From Caballeronia temeraria (GTDB lineage Bacteria; Pseudomonadota; Gammaproteobacteria; Burkholderiales; Burkholderiaceae), in the NCBI RefSeq assembly GCF_001544795.2, contig NZ_FCOI02000008.1, positions 1-64,000 of the forward strand: a DNA stretch of 64,000 nucleotides. Direction: 5' to 3'. Position numbers and translations under genes: made by a program. Position 1 is the first letter of the stretch, and each line of letters opens with the position of its first letter. Positions 7,626-16,748 of the stretch are shown piece after piece. The notes under the pieces are model-generated. The model made no database searches, was not told the origin of the DNA, and saw nothing but the letters and a program-made list of their open reading frames with translations.

Positions 7626-8669
7626 GTGAAGGCTGCCGTGCTGCACGAGTACGACGAAACCTTGTCCCGCGACGAATTCGTCCGCTATCAAGACGTCCCC
7701 ACACCCGATATCACGCGGCCCGACGATGTGATCGTCCGCATCGGCGGCGCAGGCGTGTGCCGGACCGATCTGCATATCGTCGAGGGCATTTGGCGCAGCA
7801 AGGTGGATATGGCGCTGCCCTACATCATGGGTCACGAAAATGCCGGCTGGGTCGAGGCGGTCGGGCGCGGCGTCGAAAGCGTCAAGGTGGGCGATCCCGT
7901 CATCTGTCATCCGCTTGTGACGAGCGGTCACTGTCTGGCGTGCCGGCGCGGCGACGACATGCACGCCACCGAAAGCCGCTTTCCCGGCATCAACACGAAC
8001 GGCGGCTATGCCGAATATCTCGCGACGGGCGAACGTTCGCTGATCCGTCTGCCGTCCACGCTCGCGCCGAAGGACGTCGCGCCGTACACCGACGCGGGCC
8101 TCACCGCGTATCGCGCCGCGAAGAAGGCATCGCGTCATCTGTTGCCCGGGCAGTTCGCGGTTGTGATCGGCGCGGGCGGGCTCGGTCATATCGGCATTCA
8201 GGTGCTGAATGCGTTGTGCGCGGCGGAGGTCATCGTCGTCGATCGTTCCGAGACGGCGCTCGCGCTCGCGAAGGAATGCGGCGCGCATCACACGGTGCAA
8301 GGCGGCGATGACGCCGTCGAGCGCGTGCTCGAACTGACGCACGGCAACGGCGCCGAGGCCGTGATCGACTTCGTGGGCGAAGGCAACGCAATCGCGCAAG
8401 GTCTCGCGATGACGCGCAACGCGGGCTACTACTACATCGTCGGATACGGCGGGAAGATCGACATTCCGACGATCGACATGATCACGAGCGAGAAGACCAT
8501 CGTCGGCAATCTGGTCGGCACTTATCCCGAACTCGTCGAGCTGATGGCGCTCGCCGATCGCGGTCTCGTTCATCTGGCGACGCGCGAATATCGCCTGAGC
8601 GAGGCGAATCAGGCGCTCAGGGATCTGCATCACGGCAAGGTGAAGGGACGCGCCGTGCTGATTCCGTAA
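7626..8669 (+). CDS. Zinc-dependent alcohol dehydrogenase
   Basis: A 347-residue medium-chain dehydrogenase that probably oxidises the alcohol made by the monooxygenase encoded downstream. Catalytic-zinc elements CRTDLH and GHENAGWVE and the Rossmann motif GAGGLGHIG are present. The structural-zinc lobe reads SGHCLACRRGDDMHA: two cysteines remain, but the positions of the first and fourth are Ser and Ala. From memory this also holds in dehydrogenases of mycobacterial mim clusters. The start GTG at 7626 lies 7 bases after AAGGAGAC. First gene of the operon behind the sigma54 promoter. Confidence 0.88.
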   Translation: MKAAVLHEYDETLSRDEFVRYQDVPTPDITRPDDVIVRIGGAGVCRTDLHIVEGIWRSKVDMALPYIMGHENAGWVEAVGRGVESVKVGDPVICHPLVTSGHCLACRRGDDMHATESRFPGINTNGGYAEYLATGERSLIRLPSTLAPKDVAPYTDAGLTAYRAAKKASRHLLPGQFAVVIGAGGLGHIGIQVLNALCAAEVIVVDRSETALALAKECGAHHTVQGGDDAVERVLELTHGNGAEAVIDFVGEGNAIAQGLAMTRNAGYYYIVGYGGKIDIPTIDMITSEKTIVGNLVGTYPELVELMALADRGLVHLATREYRLSEANQALRDLHHGKVKGRAVLIP

Positions 8670-8728
8670 CGACCGGCCGGCCTCGCGAACGACGAGGCCT
8701 GCAAGGCAGTCTTTCCGCGGAGAACGCC

Positions 8729-9046
8729 ATGACTGCGCAGGGCCACCCCACGCCCATTTCGGAACGCGTGCGGCTCGTGATCGAGCTCACGCGGATCAAC
8801 TCCGAGCATCTGCGGAGCAAGAGCCGTTTTGCGGGCGTCGAGATCGAACTCGAAAGCGCGCTGGCCGCTAGCCGTCCCGAGGCGCGCACGTCGCAACAGG
8901 TGCTGCGCATCGAGATGTTGCGCGACGAGCTTTGGGAAGCCGATCGCTCGTTGAGCGCGCTGGAAGCGGAGCGCGCGCGTCTCGAAACGGCGCTGGCGAA
9001 CGTGGAGGCGGCGGCGCGTACGGCGCACGCCCGCGATTCGCGATGA
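8729..9046 (+). CDS. Coiled-coil protein of the monooxygenase cluster
   Basis: A 105-residue, highly charged, almost wholly helical protein with heptad-like spacing of Leu/Ile/Val (RVRLVIELTRINSEHLR, VLRIEMLRDELWEADRSL, ALEAERARLETALANVEAA). No signal peptide or membrane segment, so cytoplasmic. GCGGAGAACGCC precedes the ATG. It lies between the dehydrogenase and the WD40 gene in the same direction, so a structural or scaffolding role in the monooxygenase system is plausible but unproven. Confidence 0.75.
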   Translation: MTAQGHPTPISERVRLVIELTRINSEHLRSKSRFAGVEIELESALAASRPEARTSQQVLRIEMLRDELWEADRSLSALEAERARLETALANVEAAARTAHARDSR

Positions 9047-9095
9047 AGCGCATGCAGGCGTCGCGCGACAGCGCCGTACGTTTCGAGGCGGGAAC

Positions 9096-10190
9096 GTGAA
9101 CGCGCCCACACCGCTCGTCGAGCTGCTCGGCGCGAGCTGGACGGCGCCGGCTTCCGTCATGGCCGCGGCGTGGAATGTCGAGGGCAGTCACGCGGGCTTC
9201 ACGCTCAGCGACGGCACGCTCGCGCTCGCTTCCGGCAAATGGGATGGCGGTCCGCAGCTCAAGCCGCACGAGACGCGCGGTGTCGAGCTGATCAAGGCCG
9301 CCGCGCCGCCGCCGCCGCTCGCGCGCGTGGCCGTGCACGACGGCGTGAGTCTCGACTTCGCCGCCGATCCCGATGGCGGCTTCCTGAGCGCGGGCGATGA
9401 CGGAAGGCTCGTGCAGGTCGACATCGAAGGCAATGCGCGCGAGGCGGCGACCTATCCCGGCCGATGGATCGATCACGTCGCAACCTCGCGCTCGGGTTTG
9501 CGCGCCTGTGCGAGCGGGCGGCTCGTGCGTCTGCTCGGCCCGACGGAGAACGAGCTGACGCTGCCGGCTTCATCGACCGCGCTGATGTTCTCCGCGTCCG
9601 GGCAGCAGCTCGCCATTGCGCATGCGGGCGGCGTCACGTTGTGGGATACGCGCTCGTCGTCGTCACGGCTGCTCGCGTGCGCCGGATTGCCGTGCGCGCT
9701 CGCATGGAGTCCCGATGGCCGATACCTCGTGAGCGGTTTGCAGGCGAACGCGCTGCACGGCTGGCGTTTGCCCGATGGCGACGATATCGAACTCGGCGGC
9801 TATGCGTTGCAGCCCGGTTCGTTGTCGTTCTCGGCGGATGGACGCGTGCTCGTGACGAACGGCGGCATGCGCGCGGTGTGCTGGCGCTTCGATCCGCCCG
9901 GCGCCGACGATCGTCCGCGCGAATGCGGCGTCGCGGGCAGTGCGCCTGTGAGTGTCGTCGCGTGCCACCCGTCCTTGTCGATGATCGCGGTCGGCTATCA
10001 CAGCGGCGCGGTGCTGCTGTGTCAGCCCGGCGGCGCCGATGTGCTGTTCGTCAGAGCGAACGGCGGCGCGCCGGTCAGCGCGCTCGCGTGGGCGCCCGAT
10101 GGCGGCCGTCTCGCCTACGGCACCGAAGCCGGCGAGATCGCGCTCGTGTATTTGCCGCATGCGTTGTTCCGCATTTCAGATCCGCAGTAA
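9096..10190 (+). CDS. WD40-repeat beta-propeller protein of the monooxygenase cluster
   Basis: A 364-residue cytoplasmic protein built of WD40-like blades: recurrent segments such as SLDFAADPDGGFLSAGDDGRL, ALMFSASGQQLAIAHAGGV, ALAWSPDGRYLVSGL, SLSFSADGRVLVTNG and ALAWAPDGGRLAYGTEAGEI show the GH/WD-type spacing, about seven blades by eye. No enzyme motif is seen, so it should be a protein-protein platform. The GTG at 9096 follows GAGGCGGGA. Position directly before the monooxygenase genes suggests a role in assembling or localising the enzyme; no function is known to me. Confidence 0.82.
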   Translation: MNAPTPLVELLGASWTAPASVMAAAWNVEGSHAGFTLSDGTLALASGKWDGGPQLKPHETRGVELIKAAAPPPPLARVAVHDGVSLDFAADPDGGFLSAGDDGRLVQVDIEGNAREAATYPGRWIDHVATSRSGLRACASGRLVRLLGPTENELTLPASSTALMFSASGQQLAIAHAGGVTLWDTRSSSSRLLACAGLPCALAWSPDGRYLVSGLQANALHGWRLPDGDDIELGGYALQPGSLSFSADGRVLVTNGGMRAVCWRFDPPGADDRPRECGVAGSAPVSVVACHPSLSMIAVGYHSGAVLLCQPGGADVLFVRANGGAPVSALAWAPDGGRLAYGTEAGEIALVYLPHALFRISDPQ

Positions 10191-10208
10191 GCGCCAGGGG
10201 AGAGACAA

Positions 10209-10400
10209 ATGACGACCGATGCAACCACGAAGGAAGCTTTTTTCGAGCGGCTCGGCGCGCTGTCCGACGACATGATCGCCGCGCATGGCCGCGACTTCGC
10301 GATGGGCGCGCTGATACTCGCCGCGCGCTTCATCGCGCAGGGTCAGCCGGTGGCGGATGCCGCGACGGCGAGCGCGGGCAGGATCATCGTCGAGCAATGA
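10209..10400 (+). CDS. 63-residue helical protein of the monooxygenase cluster
   Basis: A small soluble helical protein (EAFFERLGALSDDMIAAHG, DFAMGALILAARFIAQG, ADAATASAGRIIVEQ). GGGGAGAGACAA gives a good ribosome site 4-5 bases before the ATG. Located 18 bases after the WD40 gene and about 210 bases before mimA. No recognised domain; the clean ribosome site and colinearity support it as a real gene. Confidence 0.65.
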   Translation: MTTDATTKEAFFERLGALSDDMIAAHGRDFAMGALILAARFIAQGQPVADAATASAGRIIVEQ

Positions 10401-10610
10401 ACGATGTCGCAATTCGGGACACCGGAAGATTCGCGGACGTCGCGTTCCACGACAGAAGCGCATCGCAAGACGATGAAACACGGCGCATTCGCGCATGGCA
10501 CGCTTGTCGCTCTTAACGCTGCCGTGCCGATGCAAACGGCGCAATCGATGGTGATCCAGAACCCGCGGTCCGCGCCGCCGGTTCCCCTGTAACCGGACAA
10601 GGAGAGCTCG

Positions 10611-12281
10611 ATGTCAGAAGCATTAACGCTCAACAAGATCACATCCCAGCGAGGCATCAGTATCGGCGAGGCGGCAAAACGCGTCGCCGATCTCGGCTGG
10701 ACACCCAGTTACGTTCAGGAAGCGATGACCTTCCCGACCGACTACAAGATCAGCAAGGCGCCGCGCGACCCGATGAAGCAGGTGCTGCGCTCGTATTTCC
10801 CGATGCAGGAGGAGAAGGACAACCGCGTCTACGGCGCGCTCGATGCCGCGTTGCGCGGCGACATGTTCCGCAATGTCGAGCCGCGCTGGGTCGAATGGAT
10901 GAAGCTGTTCCTCGCGATCATCCCGTTCCCGGAAATCTCGGCCGCGCGCTCGATGGCGATGCTCGGCCGTCTCGCTCCCGGCGAAGAACTGCGCACCGGC
11001 TTCACGATGCAGATGGTCGACGAGTTCCGTCACTCGACGATCCAGATGAATCTGAAGAAGTGGTACATGGAAAACTATATCGATCCGGCGGGCTTCGACA
11101 TCACCGAGGCCGCGTTCGGCAAGTGCTATGCGACGACCATCGGCCGGCAGTTCGCGGAAGGCTTCCTGACCGGCGATGCGGTGACGGCGGCCAACGTGTT
11201 CCTGCAAGTGGTCGCGGAAACGGCGTTCACGAATACGCTGTTCGTCGCGATGCCGTCGGAGGCAGCGCGCAACGGCGACTATGCGTTGCCGACCGTGTTC
11301 CTCTCCGTGCAGTCCGATGAAAGCCGGCATATCGGCAACGGCCATTCGCTGATGATGTCGGTCATCAACGACCCCGACAATCATCTGCTGCTCGAACGCG
11401 ATCTGCGCTATGCGTTCTGGCAGAACCACGCGATCGTCGATGCGGCTATCGGTACGTTCATCGAATATGGCACGACCGACCGCGACAAGAAGAAGGAGTC
11501 GTATGCGGAGTTGTGGCACCGGTGGATCTACGAGGACTATTACCGCACCTACATGCTGCCGCTCGAAAAGTACGGCATCAAGATTCATCACGACGATGTC
11601 GCCGCCGCGTGGGATCGCCTCGTCAAGAAGAACTACGTGCACAAGGTCGCGCAATTCTTCTCGGTCGGCTGGCCGGTGAACTTCTGGCGCATCGAGGCGC
11701 AGACCGAAAAAGACTTCGAGTGGTTCGAGCACAAGTATCCGGGCTGGTATGCGGAATTCGGCGACTACTGGAAGTGGTACGCGAAGAAGAGCACGCCCGG
11801 TCAGACCAACATGCTGTTCGATCAGGAGAACGGCTACGTTTATCCGCATCGCTGCTGGAGCTGCCTCGTGCCGTGCCTGATTCGCGAGGACTTCTGCGTC
11901 GATGAAGTCGACGGCAAGCTCTTCACGTACTGCTCCGAATTGTGCCGATGGACGCACAAGGTCGCATTTGCATCGGAGTACGAAGGAAGGCCGACGCCCG
12001 CGATGGGCCGCTTCAGTGGACGCCGCGAATGGGAAGAGGTCTATCACGGCTGGGATCTCGCCGATTGCATCAAGGATCTCGGCTTCGTGCGCAGCGACGG
12101 AAAGACGCTCGTGCCTCAACCGCATTTGCGCTTCGACAACCGCGACATGTGGACGCTCGATGACGTGCGTGGCCACACGATCCAGAGTCCGATCGTGCTG
12201 ATACGCGAGATGACGCCGGAGCAGCGCGAGAAGCACATCGCGGAGTATCGCGCGGGCTTCAAGATCAGTCCGTGCAATTGA
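10611..12281 (+). CDS. mimA: Soluble diiron monooxygenase alpha (large) subunit, MimA type
   Basis: Catalytic hydroxylase subunit inserting one oxygen atom from O2 into substrate. Homologues act on propane, acetone and phenol (mycobacterial MimA). At 556 residues it has the normal length. The diiron ligands are all visible with the spacing of methane monooxygenase: E108, E138 and H141 (DEFRH), E203 (VAETA), E237 and H240 (SDESRH). The C-terminal third holds the cysteine cluster RCWSCLVPC and CSELC, typical of this group. The start at 10611 follows AAGGAGAGCTCG. First of the mimABCD-like block; the substrate cannot be decided from sequence. Confidence 0.92.
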   Translation: MSEALTLNKITSQRGISIGEAAKRVADLGWTPSYVQEAMTFPTDYKISKAPRDPMKQVLRSYFPMQEEKDNRVYGALDAALRGDMFRNVEPRWVEWMKLFLAIIPFPEISAARSMAMLGRLAPGEELRTGFTMQMVDEFRHSTIQMNLKKWYMENYIDPAGFDITEAAFGKCYATTIGRQFAEGFLTGDAVTAANVFLQVVAETAFTNTLFVAMPSEAARNGDYALPTVFLSVQSDESRHIGNGHSLMMSVINDPDNHLLLERDLRYAFWQNHAIVDAAIGTFIEYGTTDRDKKKESYAELWHRWIYEDYYRTYMLPLEKYGIKIHHDDVAAAWDRLVKKNYVHKVAQFFSVGWPVNFWRIEAQTEKDFEWFEHKYPGWYAEFGDYWKWYAKKSTPGQTNMLFDQENGYVYPHRCWSCLVPCLIREDFCVDEVDGKLFTYCSELCRWTHKVAFASEYEGRPTPAMGRFSGRREWEEVYHGWDLADCIKDLGFVRSDGKTLVPQPHLRFDNRDMWTLDDVRGHTIQSPIVLIREMTPEQREKHIAEYRAGFKISPCN

Positions 12282-12340
12282 TGCGGCCTGCGGTCCGGTG
12301 CGCTTCGGGGTATCGGGCCGCGACACGGAGGAAAGGGCAT

Positions 12341-13369
12341 ATGAGTTATACGGTCCGCTTCGAACCGGTCGGTGTCGAGATGTCTGTGGCGGAAGGCGAA
12401 ACCGTGCTGGAAGCGGCGTTCCGGCAAGGGATCGCCGTCATGCACGGATGCAAGGAAGGGCAGTGCAGCAGTTGCAAATCGCTGCTCGTGGAAGGCGATG
12501 TCGAAATGAAAAAGTACTCGACCTTCGCGCTGCCCGACTACGAGAAGGAGTCGGGCCACGTTTTGCTATGCAGGACGCTCGCCTACAGCGATCTCACCGT
12601 CGAATTGCTCAACTTCGACGAAGACCTGATGCGCCGCTCGATACCCGTCGCGGACTACGACGCGACCGTCACGAGCATCACCGCGCTCACGCACGACATC
12701 AGGCTGCTCGAAGTGGAGTTGAGCCGGCCGCTGCGCTTCTGGGCAGGACAATATGTAGACCTGACGATTCCGTCTGCCGACATCACGCGCTCCTTCTCGA
12801 TGGCCAATCCGCCCGACGGCGAGCGGCGCCTGAGCTTCATCATCAAGAAGTATCCGAACGGCGCGTTCTCTTCGCTGCTCGACGAAGGGCTCAAACCCGG
12901 CGACCGGATGATCGCAAAAGGCCCATACGGCACGTGCTTTCGACGCGAAGATCAACCCGGCCCGATGGTTCTGGTCGGCGGCGGCTCGGGCATGTCGCCG
13001 TTGTGGTCGATCTTGCAGGATCACGTGGCGAGCGGCGAAGCGCGGCCCGTGCGCTTCTTTTACGGCGCGCGCACGCGTCGCGATCTGTTCTATCTCGACG
13101 AGTTCGCGGAGTTCGCGGACAAGCTGCCGGATTTTCGCTTCATTCCGGCTCTGTCGAACGCCGAACCCGGAGACGAGTGGACGGGCGAGAGGGGTTTCAT
13201 CCACGAAGTCGTGAGCCGCACGTTGCGCGACGAATCGCTTGCGGGCGATATCGACGCGTACACGTGCGGTCCCGCGGCGATGATCGACGCCGTCATTCCG
13301 GTGCTGCAAATGGCCGGCGTGGAACCGGAACGGCTGTATTTCGACAAGTTCACGCAGGCGGTCCGATGA
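12341..13369 (+). CDS. mimB: Monooxygenase reductase (2Fe-2S, FAD, NADH), MimB type
   Basis: Transfers electrons from NADH through FAD and a plant-type [2Fe-2S] cluster to the hydroxylase. The 342-residue protein has ferredoxin cysteines at C37, C42, C45 and C77 (CKEGQCSSC then LLC), the FAD motif RSFS (150-153) and the NAD-binding GGGSGMSP (about 213-220), ending in the usual aromatic-rich tail YFDKFTQAVR. The start at 12341 has ACGGAGGAAAGG upstream; the in-frame extension to 12272 overlaps mimA and lacks a site. Confidence 0.93.
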   Translation: MSYTVRFEPVGVEMSVAEGETVLEAAFRQGIAVMHGCKEGQCSSCKSLLVEGDVEMKKYSTFALPDYEKESGHVLLCRTLAYSDLTVELLNFDEDLMRRSIPVADYDATVTSITALTHDIRLLEVELSRPLRFWAGQYVDLTIPSADITRSFSMANPPDGERRLSFIIKKYPNGAFSSLLDEGLKPGDRMIAKGPYGTCFRREDQPGPMVLVGGGSGMSPLWSILQDHVASGEARPVRFFYGARTRRDLFYLDEFAEFADKLPDFRFIPALSNAEPGDEWTGERGFIHEVVSRTLRDESLAGDIDAYTCGPAAMIDAVIPVLQMAGVEPERLYFDKFTQAVR

Positions 13370-13428
13370 CGGCCCGTCGCCCTGATATTCCCTGATCGGA
13401 GCACCAAGCGTAACCAAGGAGACATGAC

Positions 13429-14514
13429 ATGAGTACGTCGACGGAGCAGTCATCGCCGCTTAAGTCGGGCGCTGCGGGCGCGGCGCAGTTCGTGGGCTGG
13501 GACAGCCGCAAGTACAACTACTTCGAACCGAAAGGACGCAAGGCAAGCCATTACGAAGACATGACCGTCGACGTGCAGCCGGACCCGAAGCGCTATCTGA
13601 TTCAGGACTGGATCCTGCAATTCGCCGACGGCACGCCGACGTATTCGGAAACGTGGACCGCCGCGAAATGCTCGGACTGGCACAAATTCCGCGCCGTCGA
13701 TGAAGAGTGGGAGCGCACGCACTATCAGCGCCAGTCGACCATCGTCGGGATGATCACGAACGCCATCAGCAATGCGCGGCGCTCGGGCGCGGTCAAGCGT
13801 TTCGACAAGACCTGGGTGAAGGTGCTCGAACAGCATGTCGGCGCATACAAGCACGCGGAGTTCGGGCTCGGCACCGCGACCATGCACGCGCAGCGCTACG
13901 GCTACACGCAGATGATCAACAGCGCGATCCTGACCAATGCGTCGTACAAGCTGCGCTTCGCGCAAGACCTCACGCTGTATCTCGGCGAAATTGCGCTCGA
14001 TCTGCCGGGCTTCAATCTCGACGCGGGCAAGGAGCACTGGCTCAACGATCCGATCTGGCAGGGCACGCGTCTCGCGATCGAAACCATCGGCGGCGCGACC
14101 GATTACCTCGAAAAGTATTTCGCGGTGAATGTCGTGTTCGAGCCGCTCGTCGGCGATCTCTTCCGCAGCGGCTTCATCATGCAGATCGCCGCCGCGCAGC
14201 ACGATTTCGTGACGCCGACCGTGGTGTCCGCCGCCGAAGGCGATTACGAGCGCAACCTGGCCAACGCGGTCGAGCTGTTCCACATGCTCGCGAACGATCC
14301 CGCGCATGGCGACGCGAACCGCGCGCTCTTCAGCGCATGGCTCGAAAAACATGGCGCGCTCGCCGCCGATGCAGCGAAGCATCTCCAGCCGATCTGGTCC
14401 ATTCCGCACGCGAAGCCCGCGCAATTCACCGACTCGCTGCACAGCTCGGTCGAACGTGCGCAACTGATCGCGAAGGAAATCGGCATTCCGTTTTCGCTCT
14501 CCATTCAAGCCTGA
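13429..14514 (+). CDS. mimC: Soluble diiron monooxygenase beta subunit, MimC type
   Basis: Structural partner of the alpha subunit in the hydroxylase. The 361-residue protein lacks iron ligands, as expected, and shows the family segments KYNYFEPKGRKASHYEDMTV near the N-terminus, then QHVGAYKHAEFGLGTATMHA, LRFAQDLTLYLGEIALDLPG and WLNDPIWQGTRLAIE. AAGGAGACATGAC gives a strong ribosome site. It stands between the reductase and the coupling protein, the A-B-C-D order of mycobacterial mim clusters. Confidence 0.92.
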   Translation: MSTSTEQSSPLKSGAAGAAQFVGWDSRKYNYFEPKGRKASHYEDMTVDVQPDPKRYLIQDWILQFADGTPTYSETWTAAKCSDWHKFRAVDEEWERTHYQRQSTIVGMITNAISNARRSGAVKRFDKTWVKVLEQHVGAYKHAEFGLGTATMHAQRYGYTQMINSAILTNASYKLRFAQDLTLYLGEIALDLPGFNLDAGKEHWLNDPIWQGTRLAIETIGGATDYLEKYFAVNVVFEPLVGDLFRSGFIMQIAAAQHDFVTPTVVSAAEGDYERNLANAVELFHMLANDPAHGDANRALFSAWLEKHGALAADAAKHLQPIWSIPHAKPAQFTDSLHSSVERAQLIAKEIGIPFSLSIQA

Positions 14515-14538
14515 ATCCACCGCGAACAGGAGCCGCTC

Positions 14539-14892
14539 ATGTCAGTTCATACCGACAACATTTTCAAGTCGATCAAGGATCTTCGCTTCGAACAGACCAT
14601 CTCGCATCAGTGCGGCGTCACGATGAACGACAGCGTCGAAGCGCGCGCGATCGCCGAACTCATGGCGACGAAGCCGGGCATCACGGTCACGTATCTGCCC
14701 GCGATGATCCGCATCGACGGACAGGGAAAGATCGAGTTCAAGATGGGCGAAATCAGCGACGTGCTGGGCCGCGAGATGACGCCGCATCTGTTCGAGATAT
14801 CGACGTCGACGCATTACGGCCGCATGGTGATGGTCGATGACGACACCGTCGTGCTGTTCGGCAACATGGAAGACGCAATGGCCTACGAATGA
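14539..14892 (+). CDS. mimD: Monooxygenase coupling/effector protein, MimD type
   Basis: Small cofactor-less regulatory protein that binds the hydroxylase and tunes turnover. The 117 residues fit the MmoB/DmpM family: CGVTMNDSVEARAIAELM, PGITVTYLPAMIRIDG and IEFKMGEISDVLGR. No cysteine ligands or cofactor motif. ACAGGAGCC precedes the ATG. Follows mimC by 24 bases. Confidence 0.92.
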   Translation: MSVHTDNIFKSIKDLRFEQTISHQCGVTMNDSVEARAIAELMATKPGITVTYLPAMIRIDGQGKIEFKMGEISDVLGREMTPHLFEISTSTHYGRMVMVDDDTVVLFGNMEDAMAYE

Positions 14893-14941
14893 AAACACTC
14901 GCGGGTTCGCCCGCGAGCGACAACCCCACGGAGACATACTC

Positions 14942-15967
14942 ATGTTCAGAACCCAGGACGGCGAGGACATTTTCATCATCGACGGGCACGTTCATTTATG
15001 GGACGGCAGCAAGGCGAACGTGAAGAACGTGCACGGTCAGCAGTTCATCGACTGCTTCTATGCATATCACAAGAATCTGAGCCCGAAGGAATATCTCTGG
15101 CCGAAGGAGAAGTTCGACAAGTACGGCGAAGAAGTCATGTACGACGATCTTTTCGTCACGGGCTACGACGACATGGCGATCTGCCAGCCGACCTATCTCA
15201 CCGACTTCTACAAGAACGGCTTCAACACCACGGAGGCGAACTATGTGGTGAAGAAGAAGTATCCGAACCGTTTCATCGTGAATGGCGCGTTCGATCCGCG
15301 CGATGGCGAGGCGGGGCTGGAACGCCTCGAAGAACTGTCGGCGCTCTACAAGATTCAGGGCGTGAAGCTCTACACCGCCGAATGGCGCGGCGACAGCAAA
15401 GGCTACAAGCTGTCCGATCCCGGCGCGTACCGCTTCCTCGAACGTTGCGAGAAGCTCGGCATCAGGAATATCCATGTCCATAAAGGACCGACGATCCTGC
15501 CGCTCAATCGCGACGCGTTCGATGTCGCCGATATCGACGACGTGGCGACGAGCTTCCAGAACCTGAACTTCATCGTCGAGCATTGCGGCTTGCCGCGTCT
15601 CGATGACTTCTGCTGGATCGCCACGCAGGAGACGAACGTGTATGGCGGGCTCGCCGTCGTGCTGCCGTTCATTCATACGCGGCCCGAATACTTCGCGCAT
15701 GTGATTTCGGAGCTGCTGTTCTGGATCGGCGAGGACCGCATTCTCTACGGCAGCGACTATGCGATCTGGTCGCCGAAGTGGCTCATCGACAAGTTCATGG
15801 CTTTCGAATTGCCGGAATCCGTCAGCAAGGAAACGGGCGTGAAGCTGTCGCTGGAGGCGAAGAAGAAGATCCTCGGGCTGAATGCGGCGCGTCTTTACGG
15901 CATCGATATCGAGGCGCAGAAGAAGCTGCTCGCACAGACGCCGCAGGCTGCGGTGGCGCACGCATGA
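14942..15967 (+). CDS. Amidohydrolase-family protein (TIM-barrel metal-dependent hydrolase)
   Basis: A 341-residue amidohydrolase-2 type protein. The metal-site HVH appears early (IDGHVHLWDG), with GVKLYTAEWRG, the HVHKGP strand, IVEHCGLPR and the late catalytic Asp in ILYGSDYAIW. Members in mim/prm clusters have no proven substrate. The ATG at 14942 lies 6 bases after GGAGAC. It overlaps the next gene by ATGA, implying translational coupling. A role in substrate processing or in metal or protein maturation of the hydroxylase is conjecture. Confidence 0.85.
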   Translation: MFRTQDGEDIFIIDGHVHLWDGSKANVKNVHGQQFIDCFYAYHKNLSPKEYLWPKEKFDKYGEEVMYDDLFVTGYDDMAICQPTYLTDFYKNGFNTTEANYVVKKKYPNRFIVNGAFDPRDGEAGLERLEELSALYKIQGVKLYTAEWRGDSKGYKLSDPGAYRFLERCEKLGIRNIHVHKGPTILPLNRDAFDVADIDDVATSFQNLNFIVEHCGLPRLDDFCWIATQETNVYGGLAVVLPFIHTRPEYFAHVISELLFWIGEDRILYGSDYAIWSPKWLIDKFMAFELPESVSKETGVKLSLEAKKKILGLNAARLYGIDIEAQKKLLAQTPQAAVAHA

Positions 15968-16728
15968 ACGCCGCGAGCGCACGCGCGGCGCAGGTGTGGG
16001 AGCGGCTCGCGTCCGTCATCGATCCGGAACTCGACGAATCGGTGACGGAGCTTCACTTCGTCACGTCCGTCGATGTCGATGCGAACGGCGGCGTGTCCGT
16101 CGCCTTTCGATTGCCGACCTACTGGTGCGCCGCCAACTTCGCCTATCTGATGGCGGCGGACATGCGCGCGGCGATCGCGGATTTGCCGTGGGTGACGCGC
16201 ATCGGCATCGCGCTCGACGAGCACATGTACGCGGACGAGATCAATCGCGGCATGACAGAGAACCTGTCGTTCCGGCAGGCATTCGGCGATGCGGCGAACG
16301 ACGATCTCGACGCCGTGCGTCAGACGTTTCTGGTCAAGGCGTTTCAGCGCAGGCAGGAAGCGCTGCTCGCGCATCTGCTCGCGAACGGGCACGAGCCGGA
16401 AGCGCTCGTCCGGCTCACGATGTCAGACCTTGCCTCGCTCGCCGATGATTCCGAACGCGCACGCCTCATCGCGCGATACATCGAACGACGCCATGTATGC
16501 GGCGGCGCGGTGGACGATTCGCAGCCCGCGTTCATCGACCTAAACGGCGCACCGCTCGATCCCGCGACGCTCGGCGCTTATCTGCGCGATTTGCGGCGCG
16601 TGGGCGTCAACGCCGAGTTCAACAGCGCGCTGTGCCGCGGCCTGCTCGCGGCGCGCTACGACGAGCCCGAAGAAAAGCCGGTTCGCTTCTACCCGCGAAC
16701 GCGGGATGCATCGACGGTACGAACATAA
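15964..16728 (+). CDS. MIP18/DUF59-like protein of the monooxygenase cluster
   Basis: A 254-residue cytoplasmic protein whose first 100 residues resemble MIP18/PaaD (DUF59) proteins of iron-sulfur assembly: VWERLASVIDPELDESVTEL, then VSVAFRLPTYWCAANFAYLM with a single conserved-looking Cys. The C-terminal half is helical (SFRQAFGDAANDDLDAVRQT and later) and unassigned. Starts inside the ATGA overlap with the amidohydrolase gene. Likely helps mature the iron or Fe-S centres of the enzyme; this is inference from the family. Confidence 0.78.
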   Translation: MNAASARAAQVWERLASVIDPELDESVTELHFVTSVDVDANGGVSVAFRLPTYWCAANFAYLMAADMRAAIADLPWVTRIGIALDEHMYADEINRGMTENLSFRQAFGDAANDDLDAVRQTFLVKAFQRRQEALLAHLLANGHEPEALVRLTMSDLASLADDSERARLIARYIERRHVCGGAVDDSQPAFIDLNGAPLDPATLGAYLRDLRRVGVNAEFNSALCRGLLAARYDEPEEKPVRFYPRTRDASTVRT

Positions 16729-16748
16729 AACGGAGACAGGAGCACACG

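Noticed and set aside
10404..10592. 62-codon open frame between the 63-residue gene and mimA
   Set aside because: No ribosome site, composition typical of out-of-frame GC-rich DNA (Arg/Ser/Pro/Ala mix), no domain-like pattern.
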